Shown here: positions 18,172-26,701 of the stretch, one piece after another
Position numbering within the stretch: the first letter of the stretch is position 1
Layout: every line of letters begins with the position of its first letter
The notes under the pieces: generated by a model
Database searches by the model: none
Seen by the model: only the letters and a program-made list of their open reading frames with translations
Told to the model about the DNA's origin: nothing
Assembly (NCBI GenBank): GCA_963844855.1
Contig: CAWJQP010000072.1
Span: forward strand, 248,001-312,000
Length of the DNA stretch: 64,000 nucleotides
Direction: 5' to 3'
From: DASQDN01 sp963844855
Lineage (GTDB): Bacteria > Acidobacteriota > Terriglobia > Bryobacterales > Bryobacteraceae
Made by a program: the position numbers and the translations under genes

Positions 18172-18673
18172 AGACCGTGTCGTGGAGCGTGCCGCAGGCG
18201 CTTCGGGCATAGCGGGGAATGATCCCAGCCTTGCGATAACCGAGTTTGTCGTACAGCTTCTCCGCCGCATCCTGGCAGCCGGACCGAGTATCGAGCACGA
18301 TGAGGGATCGACCGCGTCTCCGCGCTACCTCTTCGACGCGCCGCATGAGAGCCTCGCCGATACCGTTCCTTCGAGCCCGATTGTGAACCATAAGCTTCAT
18401 CACTTCGGCGCGATGATTTCCATTTGCTCTGGATTCCAAGGCCAGTTGTACGGCGCCCGCAATCTTTCCCTCAAAGAAAGCGACGATCAAGATCCGGTTG
18501 TCCGTTCTGATCGCATCGACAACGGACGACCAGTAGGCTGCAGCTTCGCCTTGTGAGACTGGCGGTAGAAATCCGATCGAGGCCCCGCCGTCGACGCTGT
18601 CACGGAGCAAATCATTGAGTTCGTTTTGGTACTCGAGAGTCTCGTCCGCCGTAGTTTCGCGAAGCTCAGCCAT
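18149..18673 (-). CDS. GNAT-family N-acetyltransferase
   Basis: I prefer the ATG at 18673 (MAELRETTADE) over an upstream start at 18727, giving 174 residues. The acetyl-CoA binding motif 'VHNRARRNGIGEALMRRVEEVARRRG' and the following 'LDTRSG..AEKLYDKLGY' block are typical of GNAT enzymes. The substrate is unknown. The gene stands alone, converging on the enoyl-CoA hydratase gene and diverging from the peptidoglycan-binding protein gene. Confidence 0.82.
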   Translation of the reverse strand: MAELRETTADETLEYQNELNDLLRDSVDGGASIGFLPPVSQGEAAAYWSSVVDAIRTDNRILIVAFFEGKIAGAVQLALESRANGNHRAEVMKLMVHNRARRNGIGEALMRRVEEVARRRGRSLIVLDTRSGCQDAAEKLYDKLGYRKAGIIPRYARSACGTLHDTVFMYRELE

Positions 18674-18760
18674 AAATATTGCGGAGAATACCACAAGGTT
18701 TCGTCGAGGCCATAAACTTGGTTGCATACGCTTTTGACTTTTAACAATCGGAGAGGAAAT

Positions 18761-19669
18761 ATGACAATTCGTCGCGGAGCTTCCGGGGATTCGGTCAAAA
18801 AGATTCAGACGAGATTGAGTGAATTGGGCCTGTACCGAGGACCGGTCGACGGCAGTTTCGGTGGCGGTACAGAGAGCGCAGTCAAGCTGTTTCAGCGGAA
18901 TTCCAAATTGAACCCAGACGGCTTTGTTGCCGATCCGACATGGGCGAAATTGTTTCCCAAGGAGACTCCGCCCGTAACCAGCATGCTGGGTGAACCTGTG
19001 GCGCTTCGCTGCCTGGCTCTGACGTCCTCATTCGAAACGGGTGACATGCCGCCAGAGTGTTTCTGCGGAATTACGGGCGATTTCGATGGGCAGGGAATCA
19101 GTTTTGGCGCGCTTCAATGGAATTTAGGGCAGGGAACTCTGCAGCCGTTATTGATGGAAGTCTTTCAAAAACACACCAATCTATGCAAGGACATCTTTCA
19201 CGAGAACTTTGACGTGGTGATCGCGCTCAAGGAGTCGACTCGCGACGAACAAGTTGCCTTTGGCAGGTCCATCCAGAACACGCGGAATTTTCGCGTCAAT
19301 GAGCCGTGGCGCGGAATGATGAGAGAACTCGGTCGAACGCCCGAATTTCAGAAAATCCAGGCAGCCCATGCGGGCAAAGTTCATAAACGCGCTCTCACGA
19401 TGTGTAAAGAGTACGGCCTGACGACCGAGCGAGGAGTCGCTTTAATGTTCGATATCTGCGTGCAGAACGGATCGATCAGCCCAGTCGTGAAAGCGCAAAT
19501 CCTGGCCGATATCGCGATGCTCGCCGACAAGAAGGATCAGGTAGCGCGAATGCGAATCATCGCGAATCGTCGCGCAGCGGCGGCGAGACCGGAGTTCGTG
19601 AACGATGTGCGTGTCCGAAAGCTAACAATCGCAGAGGGACAAGGGCACTGTACACGGAATCCCATATGA
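18761..19669 (+). CDS. Peptidoglycan-binding domain protein with lysozyme-like C-terminal domain
   Basis: The ATG at 18761 lies just after the RBS GGAGAGG. Of its 302 residues, about 4-65 form a PG_binding_1 repeat (GDSVKKIQTRLSELG, DGSFGGGTESAVK). The rest (about 78-280) contains 'LTSSFETG' (Glu92), 'GDFDGQGISFGALQWN' (Asp107, Asp109) and 'GQGTLQPLL'. A Glu followed 15-17 residues later by Asp in a GDG/SxG context resembles the catalytic pair of GH46 chitosanases and lysozyme-like enzymes. This is a similarity of pattern only. There is no signal peptide, so export, if any, would be non-classical or by lysis. Confidence 0.7.
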   Translation: MTIRRGASGDSVKKIQTRLSELGLYRGPVDGSFGGGTESAVKLFQRNSKLNPDGFVADPTWAKLFPKETPPVTSMLGEPVALRCLALTSSFETGDMPPECFCGITGDFDGQGISFGALQWNLGQGTLQPLLMEVFQKHTNLCKDIFHENFDVVIALKESTRDEQVAFGRSIQNTRNFRVNEPWRGMMRELGRTPEFQKIQAAHAGKVHKRALTMCKEYGLTTERGVALMFDICVQNGSISPVVKAQILADIAMLADKKDQVARMRIIANRRAAAARPEFVNDVRVRKLTIAEGQGHCTRNPI

Positions 19670-19727
19670 TCTCGAGGAGCAATTTGGTTTACGTCTCGCC
19701 TGATGCCTGCTGGGGTACTGTTTGCTT

Positions 19728-19967
19728 CTAGTGAAAGGTGGCCACGTGGCAAGTTATCCGCGGCTGATTCGCCCGGCGGACGGAACTGCCAAGACGGCCC
19801 GGGACGACTAGGGGACGATATCGAACTACACGGTCGAGATTCGCGGAAAGTGACTCAAGCTCGCCTACGGTGAAATCAGAGATCTCTTGTTCGAACTCGA
19901 TCGTGTCAAGCTCATGTTTGTGCATTTCTAACTTCGCAAGTAGTGTGTCGACCCTTGTGAGATTCAT
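19728..19967 (-). CDS. Possible small hypothetical protein in a gene-poor gap
   Basis: The interval 19670-20099 has no clear gene. The best candidate is this 79-residue minus-strand frame starting MNLTRVDTLLAK; an earlier start at 20021 is possible. It is charged and predicted helical in its first half ('KLEMHKHELDTIEFEQEI') but matches no family I know. No strong ribosome binding site supports it. It may be chance. Confidence 0.25.
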   Translation of the reverse strand: MNLTRVDTLLAKLEMHKHELDTIEFEQEISDFTVGELESLSANLDRVVRYRPLVVPGRLGSSVRRANQPRITCHVATFH

Positions 19968-20099
19968 CGCGCAGGTTCCCATGTACCTAACAATGCGTAA
20001 AAGTGCAGCAGAAGCGGTCAAACTTTACTGTGAGAGGATGCGATGTGATTTGGGTTACGAGACTTCAGGTGGCGATGTGAAACGGGGCATTATAGAACT

Positions 20100-20888
20100 A
20101 TGACGGCCGCTTCGCCTCTCCCCATTAACACCGAGATGGATCCCAAGGAATGGGAACTTCGTGTTCAGCTTGCCGCTGCATATCGCATCATCGACCATTT
20201 GGGCTGGTCGGAGTTGATCTGGACACATTCAACCGTGCGTGTTCCCGGCCCGGAACATCACTTTCTCATTAATCCCTACGGGCTCCGGTTCGACGAGGTA
20301 TGCGCATCGAATCTCGTCAAGGTTGATTTGCACGGAAACATCATCGGCGATCAGAGGCAAGAGATCAATCCGGCCGGCTTCGTGATTCATAGCGCAATCC
20401 ACATGATCCGGCCCGACACGCAATGCATCATGCATACTCACACACTCGCCGGCATGGCGGTCGCGGCTCTCGAGTGCGGGCTGCTTCCGATCAGTATGTA
20501 CTCGCTCGGATATTTCGAACGGGTGGCGTATCACGACTTTGAGGGACCGAGCCTGGATCTGGAGGAGCGGGAACGGCTTGCGAGCAATCTTGGCGACAAG
20601 AACGTGCTGATTCTTCGGACGCATGGATTGCTGACATGCGGTCATAGTGTTGCGCAGGCGTTTGTCAGGATGTTCCGCCTGGAACGCGCGTGTCAGGTTC
20701 AACTTGCGGCTCAGGCTACCGGGGCGCCATTGATCGTCCCGCCTCGCTCAGTGTGCGAGACCAGCGCGGAACTCAGTGACGACTTCCTGGCCACGGAAGG
20801 AGGCAAAGGCTACAGCCGGGCCCCCAATCCCGAGTTCGATGCCCTGATGCGGCTGATGGATCGGAAGGATCCTTCGTACCGAACTTAA
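20100..20888 (+). CDS. Class II aldolase/adducin family protein
   Basis: This 262-residue protein has the zinc-binding pair 'IMHTHTLAG' and, later, 'LRTHGLLTCG', as in fuculose-phosphate aldolase-like enzymes and relatives. It probably acts on a sugar phosphate or related hydroxyketone; the substrate is not predictable. An internal ATG at 20133 (MDPKEWELR) fits the usual family N terminus and may be the real start. The 3' 141 bases are also covered on the opposite strand by the sugar-binding lipoprotein frame. Confidence 0.85.
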   Translation: MTAASPLPINTEMDPKEWELRVQLAAAYRIIDHLGWSELIWTHSTVRVPGPEHHFLINPYGLRFDEVCASNLVKVDLHGNIIGDQRQEINPAGFVIHSAIHMIRPDTQCIMHTHTLAGMAVAALECGLLPISMYSLGYFERVAYHDFEGPSLDLEERERLASNLGDKNVLILRTHGLLTCGHSVAQAFVRMFRLERACQVQLAAQATGAPLIVPPRSVCETSAELSDDFLATEGGKGYSRAPNPEFDALMRLMDRKDPSYRT

Positions 20889-21905
20889 CGGATTGCCGGG
20901 AAAAGCGAGATGGGCGCTGTCGGGGTTCGCGCTTCTGCGCATGACATCAAGATTGCTTGGATCGATTAACGCCGCGCCGGTATCGACGACAGCCGGGACC
21001 ACAGCCTGCAATTCCTGAGACCAGTCCACATCGAACTTACTCGGAGGGTTGTGATGCAAATCGTCGAGCATCCGAAGCCCGAAGTAAGCCATGGTGAACG
21101 GTTTCTGGGCCACGGTAGCAGCGATGCGGCCCTTCTTGATCCAATCGAGGGTCTGGACGTCCGTATCCATCGCGATCACAACCTTACCTTGTACGTTTTG
21201 CCGCTCGAGAACTTCGGCGACTTCCTTTCCGGCGGTGGCTTCCAGACAGACGAAGCCGTCGACGGTCACCTTGCCCTCTTTGATGATCTGCATCGTGCGA
21301 TCGAACGCCAAGGTCGGGTCTCCTCGAACGTCGATTGTCTGCAGGATTTTGATCTCGCTGTCGGCGATCGCATCCTCATAGCCTCGTAATCTTTCGATGA
21401 GATTCGATTGAGCCGGGATCGTGTAGACGACGATCTGGCCTTTGCCGTTCAGCTTCTTGACAAGCACACGGCCGCCAATCAATCCCGCCTGATAATTATT
21501 GGTACCGATGAAGAACAACCTGCGGCTCCCCGGGGCATCGGAATCCATCGTGATGACTGGAATTCCGGCGGCAATCGCAGCGTTAATTTCCGGCTTCATC
21601 ACCTGCGGATCGGCCGCCGAGACCATGATGCCCGTCGGCTTCTTACTCAAGAGCTCACGAAAGCGATCCCTCTGTAGTTTGGGGTCGTAGGTCTCCGGGC
21701 CGATCATCTCGGCGTGGATCCCGAGTTCGTTCGCGGCGCGTTTCAGTCCGGAGAAGGCCGATTGCCAGTATGGGAGCTTGATGTTAGTTGCTACTAAATA
21801 GTAGGTTTCTGTTGATTCGTGGCGGGACTTGGAACAACCGGAAGTGAGCAGGAGCGTGGATAAGGTCAGGCTCGCTGTCGACAGCTTTCGGAGTGAGCGT
21901 TGCAT
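20748..21905 (-). CDS. Sugar-binding periplasmic lipoprotein (RbsB-like), C terminus extended
   Basis: The N terminus is a lipoprotein signal with lipobox LTSGC (Cys24). It is followed by a type I periplasmic-binding fold (about 34-335) with 'LPYWQSAFSGLKRAANELG', 'AAIAAGIPVITMDSDAPGS' and 'FDRTMQII' segments. Such proteins deliver sugars to ABC importers, but no permease or ATPase gene is nearby, so it is an orphan or works in sensing. The last 45 or so residues lie antisense to the aldolase gene and do not look like this family. The original stop may have been lost by mutation or an indel; another frame stops at the shared TTAA where the aldolase ends. Confidence 0.85.
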   Translation of the reverse strand: MQRSLRKLSTASLTLSTLLLTSGCSKSRHESTETYYLVATNIKLPYWQSAFSGLKRAANELGIHAEMIGPETYDPKLQRDRFRELLSKKPTGIMVSAADPQVMKPEINAAIAAGIPVITMDSDAPGSRRLFFIGTNNYQAGLIGGRVLVKKLNGKGQIVVYTIPAQSNLIERLRGYEDAIADSEIKILQTIDVRGDPTLAFDRTMQIIKEGKVTVDGFVCLEATAGKEVAEVLERQNVQGKVVIAMDTDVQTLDWIKKGRIAATVAQKPFTMAYFGLRMLDDLHHNPPSKFDVDWSQELQAVVPAVVDTGAALIDPSNLDVMRRSANPDSAHLAFPGNPLSSVRRILPIHQPHQGIELGIGGPAVAFASFRGQEVVTEFRAGLAH

Positions 21906-21969
21906 AAAACCTCCTCGGACGCCGATGCAGAAAGCGCCCTTACGCTGTTCGTCGATAATTGTACGCTAC

Positions 21970-21997
21970 TTGACACCAAGAGGTTTCTTCCTAATAC
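21970..21997 (+). promoter_or_regulatory. Near-consensus sigma-70 promoter for the PadR gene
   Basis: TTGACA at 21970-21975 and TAATAC at 21992-21997 are separated by 16 bases. A start of transcription about seven bases after the -10 box falls at or within two bases of the ATG at 22006, so the mRNA is predicted to be leaderless or nearly so. No ribosome binding site precedes the ATG, in agreement. Confidence 0.6.
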
Positions 21998-22005
21998 TCG
22001 AAGAA

Positions 22006-22332
22006 ATGCCAGGCAGGGGCGATCTCGACTTAATGATCCTAGTTGCGCTGATACGGCTTGGATCGGAGGCCTACGGGGTTCCAGTTGCGCGAGAGATCGA
22101 GGCCCGTTCAGGCAGGCCGGTCGCGCTCGGCAGTATTTATGCCGCTTTGGAGCGTCTTGAGGCCGCAGGTCTGGTTACGTCAGAGTTGGGCGAAGCCACA
22201 CCGGAGCGTGGCGGAAGAGCCAAGAGGCACTTTCATATCACTGCTGCCGGATTGAAAGAGGCGCGTTCGCGACGAGAAGCTTTGGTGAACATGTGGCGCG
22301 GTGTGCCGGAAGTCGAAGGCGAGACAGCTTGA
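22006..22332 (+). CDS. PadR-family transcriptional regulator
   Basis: The start at 22006 gives 108 residues beginning MPGRGDLDLMIL; a longer frame from 21829 has no family support. The winged-helix core is clear ('LIRLGSEAYGVPVAREIE', 'GSIYAALERLEAAGLV') and is followed by the PadR wing 'GGRAKRHFHITAAGL'. PadR proteins are small repressors that usually control an adjacent transporter or stress gene and themselves. No such partner lies immediately downstream, where a convergent DUF1501 gene follows. A near-consensus promoter sits directly at the start codon. Confidence 0.88.
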   Translation: MPGRGDLDLMILVALIRLGSEAYGVPVAREIEARSGRPVALGSIYAALERLEAAGLVTSELGEATPERGGRAKRHFHITAAGLKEARSRREALVNMWRGVPEVEGETA

Positions 22333-23784
22333 AGCTGTCAGAACCAGTATGTTTTGGGCAACCACTCCAGCGACATCGGTCAGGCGGAAATTACGGCCGC
22401 TGTAGTTGTATGTCAGCTTCTCGTGATTGATACCGAGGAGATGCAATACCGTCGCGTGGAAATCGTGGATGTGCATCCGATCTTCAACAGCGTGATAGCC
22501 GATGTCGTCCGTTGCGCCGTAGATGAACCCGGGTTTGACGCCGCCTCCCGCCATCCAAATCGTGTAGCCGTAGGGATTGTGATCCCGGCCGTTGCTGCCC
22601 TGTGAGACGGGAGTGCGGCCGAATTCGCCGGCCCAGATCACGAGAGTATCCTTCAGCAGGCCGCGCGACTTCAAGTCTTTCAACAATCCGGCAATCGGCT
22701 TATCGACTTCCTTCGCGTTCTCATTGTGCTTGTTGAAGAGATCCGAGTGCTGGTCCCATTTGTAGCTGTGCGTGCACTGGATGTAACGGACATTGCGCTC
22801 CGCCAGACGACGGGCGAGCAGGCATTGCCATCCGAAATCGGCTGTAAGCGGATCGTCAAGACCATAGAGCTTTTTGGTCGCCTCAGATTCCTTATCGACT
22901 TCAAATGCCTCCGGCGCTTGCGCCTGCATGCGGAACGCAAGTTCCAAGGCTTCGATGCGCGCTTCGAGTTGCGGATCGTGCTTGCGCATCTCGGCGTGAC
23001 GACGGTTGATGTTCTGGATCATGTCCAGCTCAAAGCGCTGGTCATCCTTCTGCAACCGCTTACTCAGGAGATACTCGATGGGCTCGTCCCGAATATCGTC
23101 GACCTTGAGTCCAGCGTGTCCGATTGCGGTGCCCTGGTAAGCCCCGGGAAGAAACGCGGAACTCCAATTCTTGGCCCCACCGTGGGAGAGCGCGGGTTTG
23201 ATCGTGATGAACCCGGGTAAGTTCTGGTTCTCGGTCCCAAGACCGTAAACGACCCAAGCTCCCATGCTCGGACGAGTGAATGTGCTGGTTCCGGTGAAAC
23301 TCTGGAGCAGAGCAGCGCCATGATCCACTCCTTCGCCGACCATCGATCGGATGACGCAAAGATCATCGGCGCATTCCCGGACATGGGGGAACAGGTCGCT
23401 GATCGGGATCCCGCTCTGGCCGGCGTTTTTGAAGGACCAAGGGGATTTCATCAGCGGCCCTGCTTCTTCGTCGGCGAAAGCGAGCGGGCGCTTCATCGGC
23501 AGAGGCTTACCGTGATCGCGATCGAGCCGCGGCTTCGGATCGAACGTATCGATGCTCGAGGGACCACCGTGCATGAATAGAAAGATCACGCGTTTGGCGC
23601 GGGGAGCAAAGTGAGGCTCTTTGGGCGCGAGGGGATTGAATGAGGCTTCGGCCGCCTGCGCCTCTCGGGAAAGAAGGTCCGCCAAACCGAGATAACCGAT
23701 GCCGCAGCCGGCGGCGCGCAGCATTGCGCGGCGGGTCATCGGTTTCTCTTTTTGCATGACTAGATCGCGCAAGGGATTGTTCAT
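22180..23784 (-). CDS. DUF1501 family protein (secreted sulfatase-like)
   Basis: The ATG at 23784 shares a base with the PSD1 gene's stop (TGATG), so the two are translated together; an earlier ATG at 23841 lies inside PSD1. A twin-arginine-like N terminus (TRRAMLRAAGCGIGYLGLADLL) precedes the alkaline-phosphatase-like DUF1501 domain, with 'FMHGGPSSIDTFDPKP', 'WAGEFGRTP' and 'NGRDHNPYG'. DUF1501/PSD1 pairs are common in Planctomycetes and Acidobacteria, where polysaccharide degradation is suspected. The domain normally ends shortly after 'FRLTDVAGVVA'. Here the frame runs about 50 codons further, antisense to the PadR gene, so the stop seems lost. Confidence 0.87.
   Translation of the reverse strand: MNNPLRDLVMQKEKPMTRRAMLRAAGCGIGYLGLADLLSREAQAAEASFNPLAPKEPHFAPRAKRVIFLFMHGGPSSIDTFDPKPRLDRDHGKPLPMKRPLAFADEEAGPLMKSPWSFKNAGQSGIPISDLFPHVRECADDLCVIRSMVGEGVDHGAALLQSFTGTSTFTRPSMGAWVVYGLGTENQNLPGFITIKPALSHGGAKNWSSAFLPGAYQGTAIGHAGLKVDDIRDEPIEYLLSKRLQKDDQRFELDMIQNINRRHAEMRKHDPQLEARIEALELAFRMQAQAPEAFEVDKESEATKKLYGLDDPLTADFGWQCLLARRLAERNVRYIQCTHSYKWDQHSDLFNKHNENAKEVDKPIAGLLKDLKSRGLLKDTLVIWAGEFGRTPVSQGSNGRDHNPYGYTIWMAGGGVKPGFIYGATDDIGYHAVEDRMHIHDFHATVLHLLGINHEKLTYNYSGRNFRLTDVAGVVAQNILVLTASSCLAFDFRHTAPHVHQSFSSRTRLFQSGSSDMKVPLGSSATLRCGFAQL
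22323..22339. promoter_or_regulatory. Perfect palindrome at the 3' junction of two convergent genes
   Basis: GACAGCTT and AAGCTGTC flank a single G, overlapping the PadR stop codon. As RNA it can form a six-base-pair hairpin with a TTGAA loop on either strand. It may help end transcription of the two converging genes, though no T-run follows. Confidence 0.3.
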
Positions 23785-26583
23785 CAGTCTACGTAGATGT
23801 AGGCGTTCGACGCCATTAATGCCTGACAGTAGCTCTGCCACGCTTCGCCTTCGTTATGGCCTCTCTTCTGGAAAGCCTGGATGTAAGTTAGAGCGCCGTC
23901 GACTTCGGCCGGCTCCGGAGTACGGTTCAAGATCCGCAATTGGGCGAGTTCCACCCGCTTTGCCGGGGTAAGTTCCGACGCCTTCAGGATGTCGCTCGAA
24001 ATTCTAGCCGCGCGTTCCGCAATGAAGCTGCTGTTCATCATGAACAGGGCTTGCGGAGCGATGTTCGTGGCCTGCCGTTTGCCAGTCACCGTGGCCGCAT
24101 CGCCGAAGTCAAAAAGATTGAGAATCGAGGGAAGATTCGACCGGCGCAAAGGTAGATACACCGTCCGCCGCTTTAATGTTTCCGGGCTGAGGCTGAGTCG
24201 ATCCGTGCTGTTCTCGCTATCGGTTCCCACGCCTTTCTGGAGAGTTCCGCCCATCGTCAGGTCAAGCGTGCCGTCGATGGCAAGCATGGAATCGCGCAAT
24301 TCCTCGACGCCGAGTCTGCGCCGCGCAAAGCGCGACCAAAGCCTGTTCTCGGGATCGAGCCGCTGCTGTTCGTCGGTGACACTGCTGGCCATCTGATACG
24401 TGCTGGAAAGCAGGATCATGCGATGCATCGCCTTCACGCTCCAGCCCGTTCTCGACGAACTGCTTTGCGAGAAAATCGAGCAACTCGGGATGAGTCGGCT
24501 TCTCGCCCATCAGTCCAAAGTTGTCCGGGGTGCGCACGATGCCTTCGTTGAAGTGCCAGTTCCAGATGCGATTGACCATGACACGCGGCGTCAATGGATG
24601 CTCAGGCATGGTGAGCCATTGCGCTAGTTCGAGCCGTCCGCTGCCCTTCGTTACTTTGGGATCGCGGGTGCTGGCCAGGACGAGTGGGAAAGTCTTGGCG
24701 ACCGGCTCGCCGGGACTGTTGTAATCGCCGCGAATAAAGACGTGTTGTTGAACTGGCTCGCCTTCCTGAACTGCGCAGGCCATATCCGGTTCAGGCATTG
24801 CATTCTTCTTCAGCGATTCGAGTTCATCCCGCATCGTCTTGAGTTGAGCTTGCTCTACCGGAGTCAGCAGGTCTTCGGTGTTGGTGTTTTTCTTTCCGCC
24901 TGAGGCGAATGGTCCACCTGCAAGAAAAACGTCGTTGAAGAAGCGGTCCATTGTTACGTCGAAACGAGGACGCTCCGGGGGCGGCATGTCAGCGGCTTCG
25001 ACCGCTCGTTTGTAGTTGACACGCCAACGTTGGATCTTTTCCGTCCATGCGGCAAGCGTCTCGAGCGATTTGTTCTGATACTTCTGCGCCTCAGCCAGAA
25101 CTTCTGCTGGGGTAGCGTCGGCTTTCAAGTTGACCCAGGACTCGAGATCCGGTCCGTTAGCGATACCTTTGTCGAGATACTTGACCCACCGATTCAGAAG
25201 ATCTTCACGGAGGGAGGCTTCCCTGGCGACATCTGCTGCTTTAGCTCCCGCAGCGACTTTTCGCGCGGCAACCATATAAGCGGCAAGCTTCAGCGACTGT
25301 TCCTTATGAAACCGCTCACTTCCTATCTGGACAAGATCCTCGATTGCAAACTGCTTCTTTCGAATCGTCTCCTGTTGCGCCTTGTAGGCGCTGAATACTT
25401 CCGGTTCGACGAGCGGAGTGTTCAGGAGCTTCGCGACGTTCGGGCTAGGATCCTCAAACGATTTTGTACTCGCGAAGATCGACGTCATTGAGTAGTAGTC
25501 TTTGGTGAGAATCGGATCGAATTTGTGATCGTGACAGCGCGCGCAGGCTACGGTCAGACCCAGGATCGATTTGCCGACAACCTCGACCTGCTCGTCATAA
25601 ACGTCGTAGAGCATCTTCTTCTTATCCTGCTGCGCGATGGCTTTCTGCCCGACAGCGAGGAAGCCCGTTGCGACGATTCCCTGCTTGTTGATGTGTCCAT
25701 CAGGGGAGGGAAGAAGGTCACCCGCGATTTGCTCGCGAACAAACTGATCGTACGGCAGATCCGAGTTGAAGCTATTGATGACGTAATCGCGGTAGCGCCA
25801 GGCGTGCGGATAGCGATGATCTTCGTCGTTGCCGGTTGAGTCGGCGTAACGTGCTATATCGAGCCAATTGCGTCCCCATTTCTCGCCATAGCGCGGCGAG
25901 GCCAGCAGCCGTTCGACCACTTTGTGGAACGCTTCGGGCGATGTATCGGCGGTGAACTCGCGAATTTCTTGTTCGGTCGGCGGAAGCCCCGTTAGATCGA
26001 ACGTGACCCGGCGTAACAATGTCAGCTTATCGGCTGGCTTGGCAGGTTGGATGCCCTTCGATTCCAGTTTCGCCAGGATGAAATTGTCGATCGGCGATTG
26101 GACCCACTTAGCGTTCTTGACCGCTGGCGGCGTTTGCGGCTTGACGGGCTGGAATGACCAGTACTTGGCTCGCTCATCGAACCCGGCCGGCCATTTGGTA
26201 TCCGCTTTTGCCTTTGAGACGCCCGGCCAAAGCGCGCCGGCTTTCACCCATTCGGTGATGGTCTTCAAGTCCTCGGCCGGCAACTTACCCGTAGGGGGCA
26301 TCTTGACCTTGTCTTCCCAGCCGAGTAATCGGAGAAGTCTACTGTCCTCGGGATTCGAAGCTGAAATTAGTGAAGCTTCGTTCACTGCCTGCTGAAACGC
26401 CTCGCCTGAAGTGAGGTCCACCGCTCCCATTTTGGTCTTAGAATTGTGGCATTGACTGCACTTAGCGGCGAAGACGGGGCGGATCCGTTTCTCGAAAAAT
26501 TCAGTGTCCGCAGCGGTCTGACCAAGCAGGGGCAACCAAATCAATAATCCCGAAAGTAAACGATAACGCTGGTGGCATTTCAC
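23784..26583 (-). pseudogene. PSD1-type cytochrome c protein (DUF1549/DUF1553), frameshifted
   Basis: A signal peptide (LLSGLLIWLPLLGQTAA) is followed by a planctomycete-type cytochrome c domain with heme motif CSQCH, then DUF1549 (from about residue 170) and DUF1553. The first frame loses family similarity at 'FVENG' and stops at 24262. The natural continuation 'SVKAMHRMILLSSTYQMAS' lies in the frame ending at 23784. One extra base in the GGG run at 24445-24447 (CCC on the plus strand) explains the break. Apart from this the protein would be about 930 residues, a normal length. It is co-transcribed with DUF1501. The frameshift may be a sequence error. Confidence 0.82.
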
Positions 26584-26643
26584 GGCCGAGGGGTGTCGAC
26601 ACTTCTATGATACCGACTTCGGCAGGCTCCCCGTCCAAAAATG

Positions 26644-26679
26644 AAAGGACCGCTTCGACAAGTGCCGAAGCGGTCCTTT
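26644..26679 (-). terminator. Strong rho-independent terminator
   Basis: AAAGGACCGCTTCG (26644-26657) pairs perfectly with CGAAGCGGTCCTTT (26666-26679) across an eight-base loop. T-rich tracts follow on both strands. It lies 22 bases past the TonB receptor stop on the minus strand and insulates it from the PSD1 gene further downstream on the same strand. Confidence 0.9.
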
Positions 26680-26701
26680 TTACTGCCTAAACGATCGCTG
26701 C

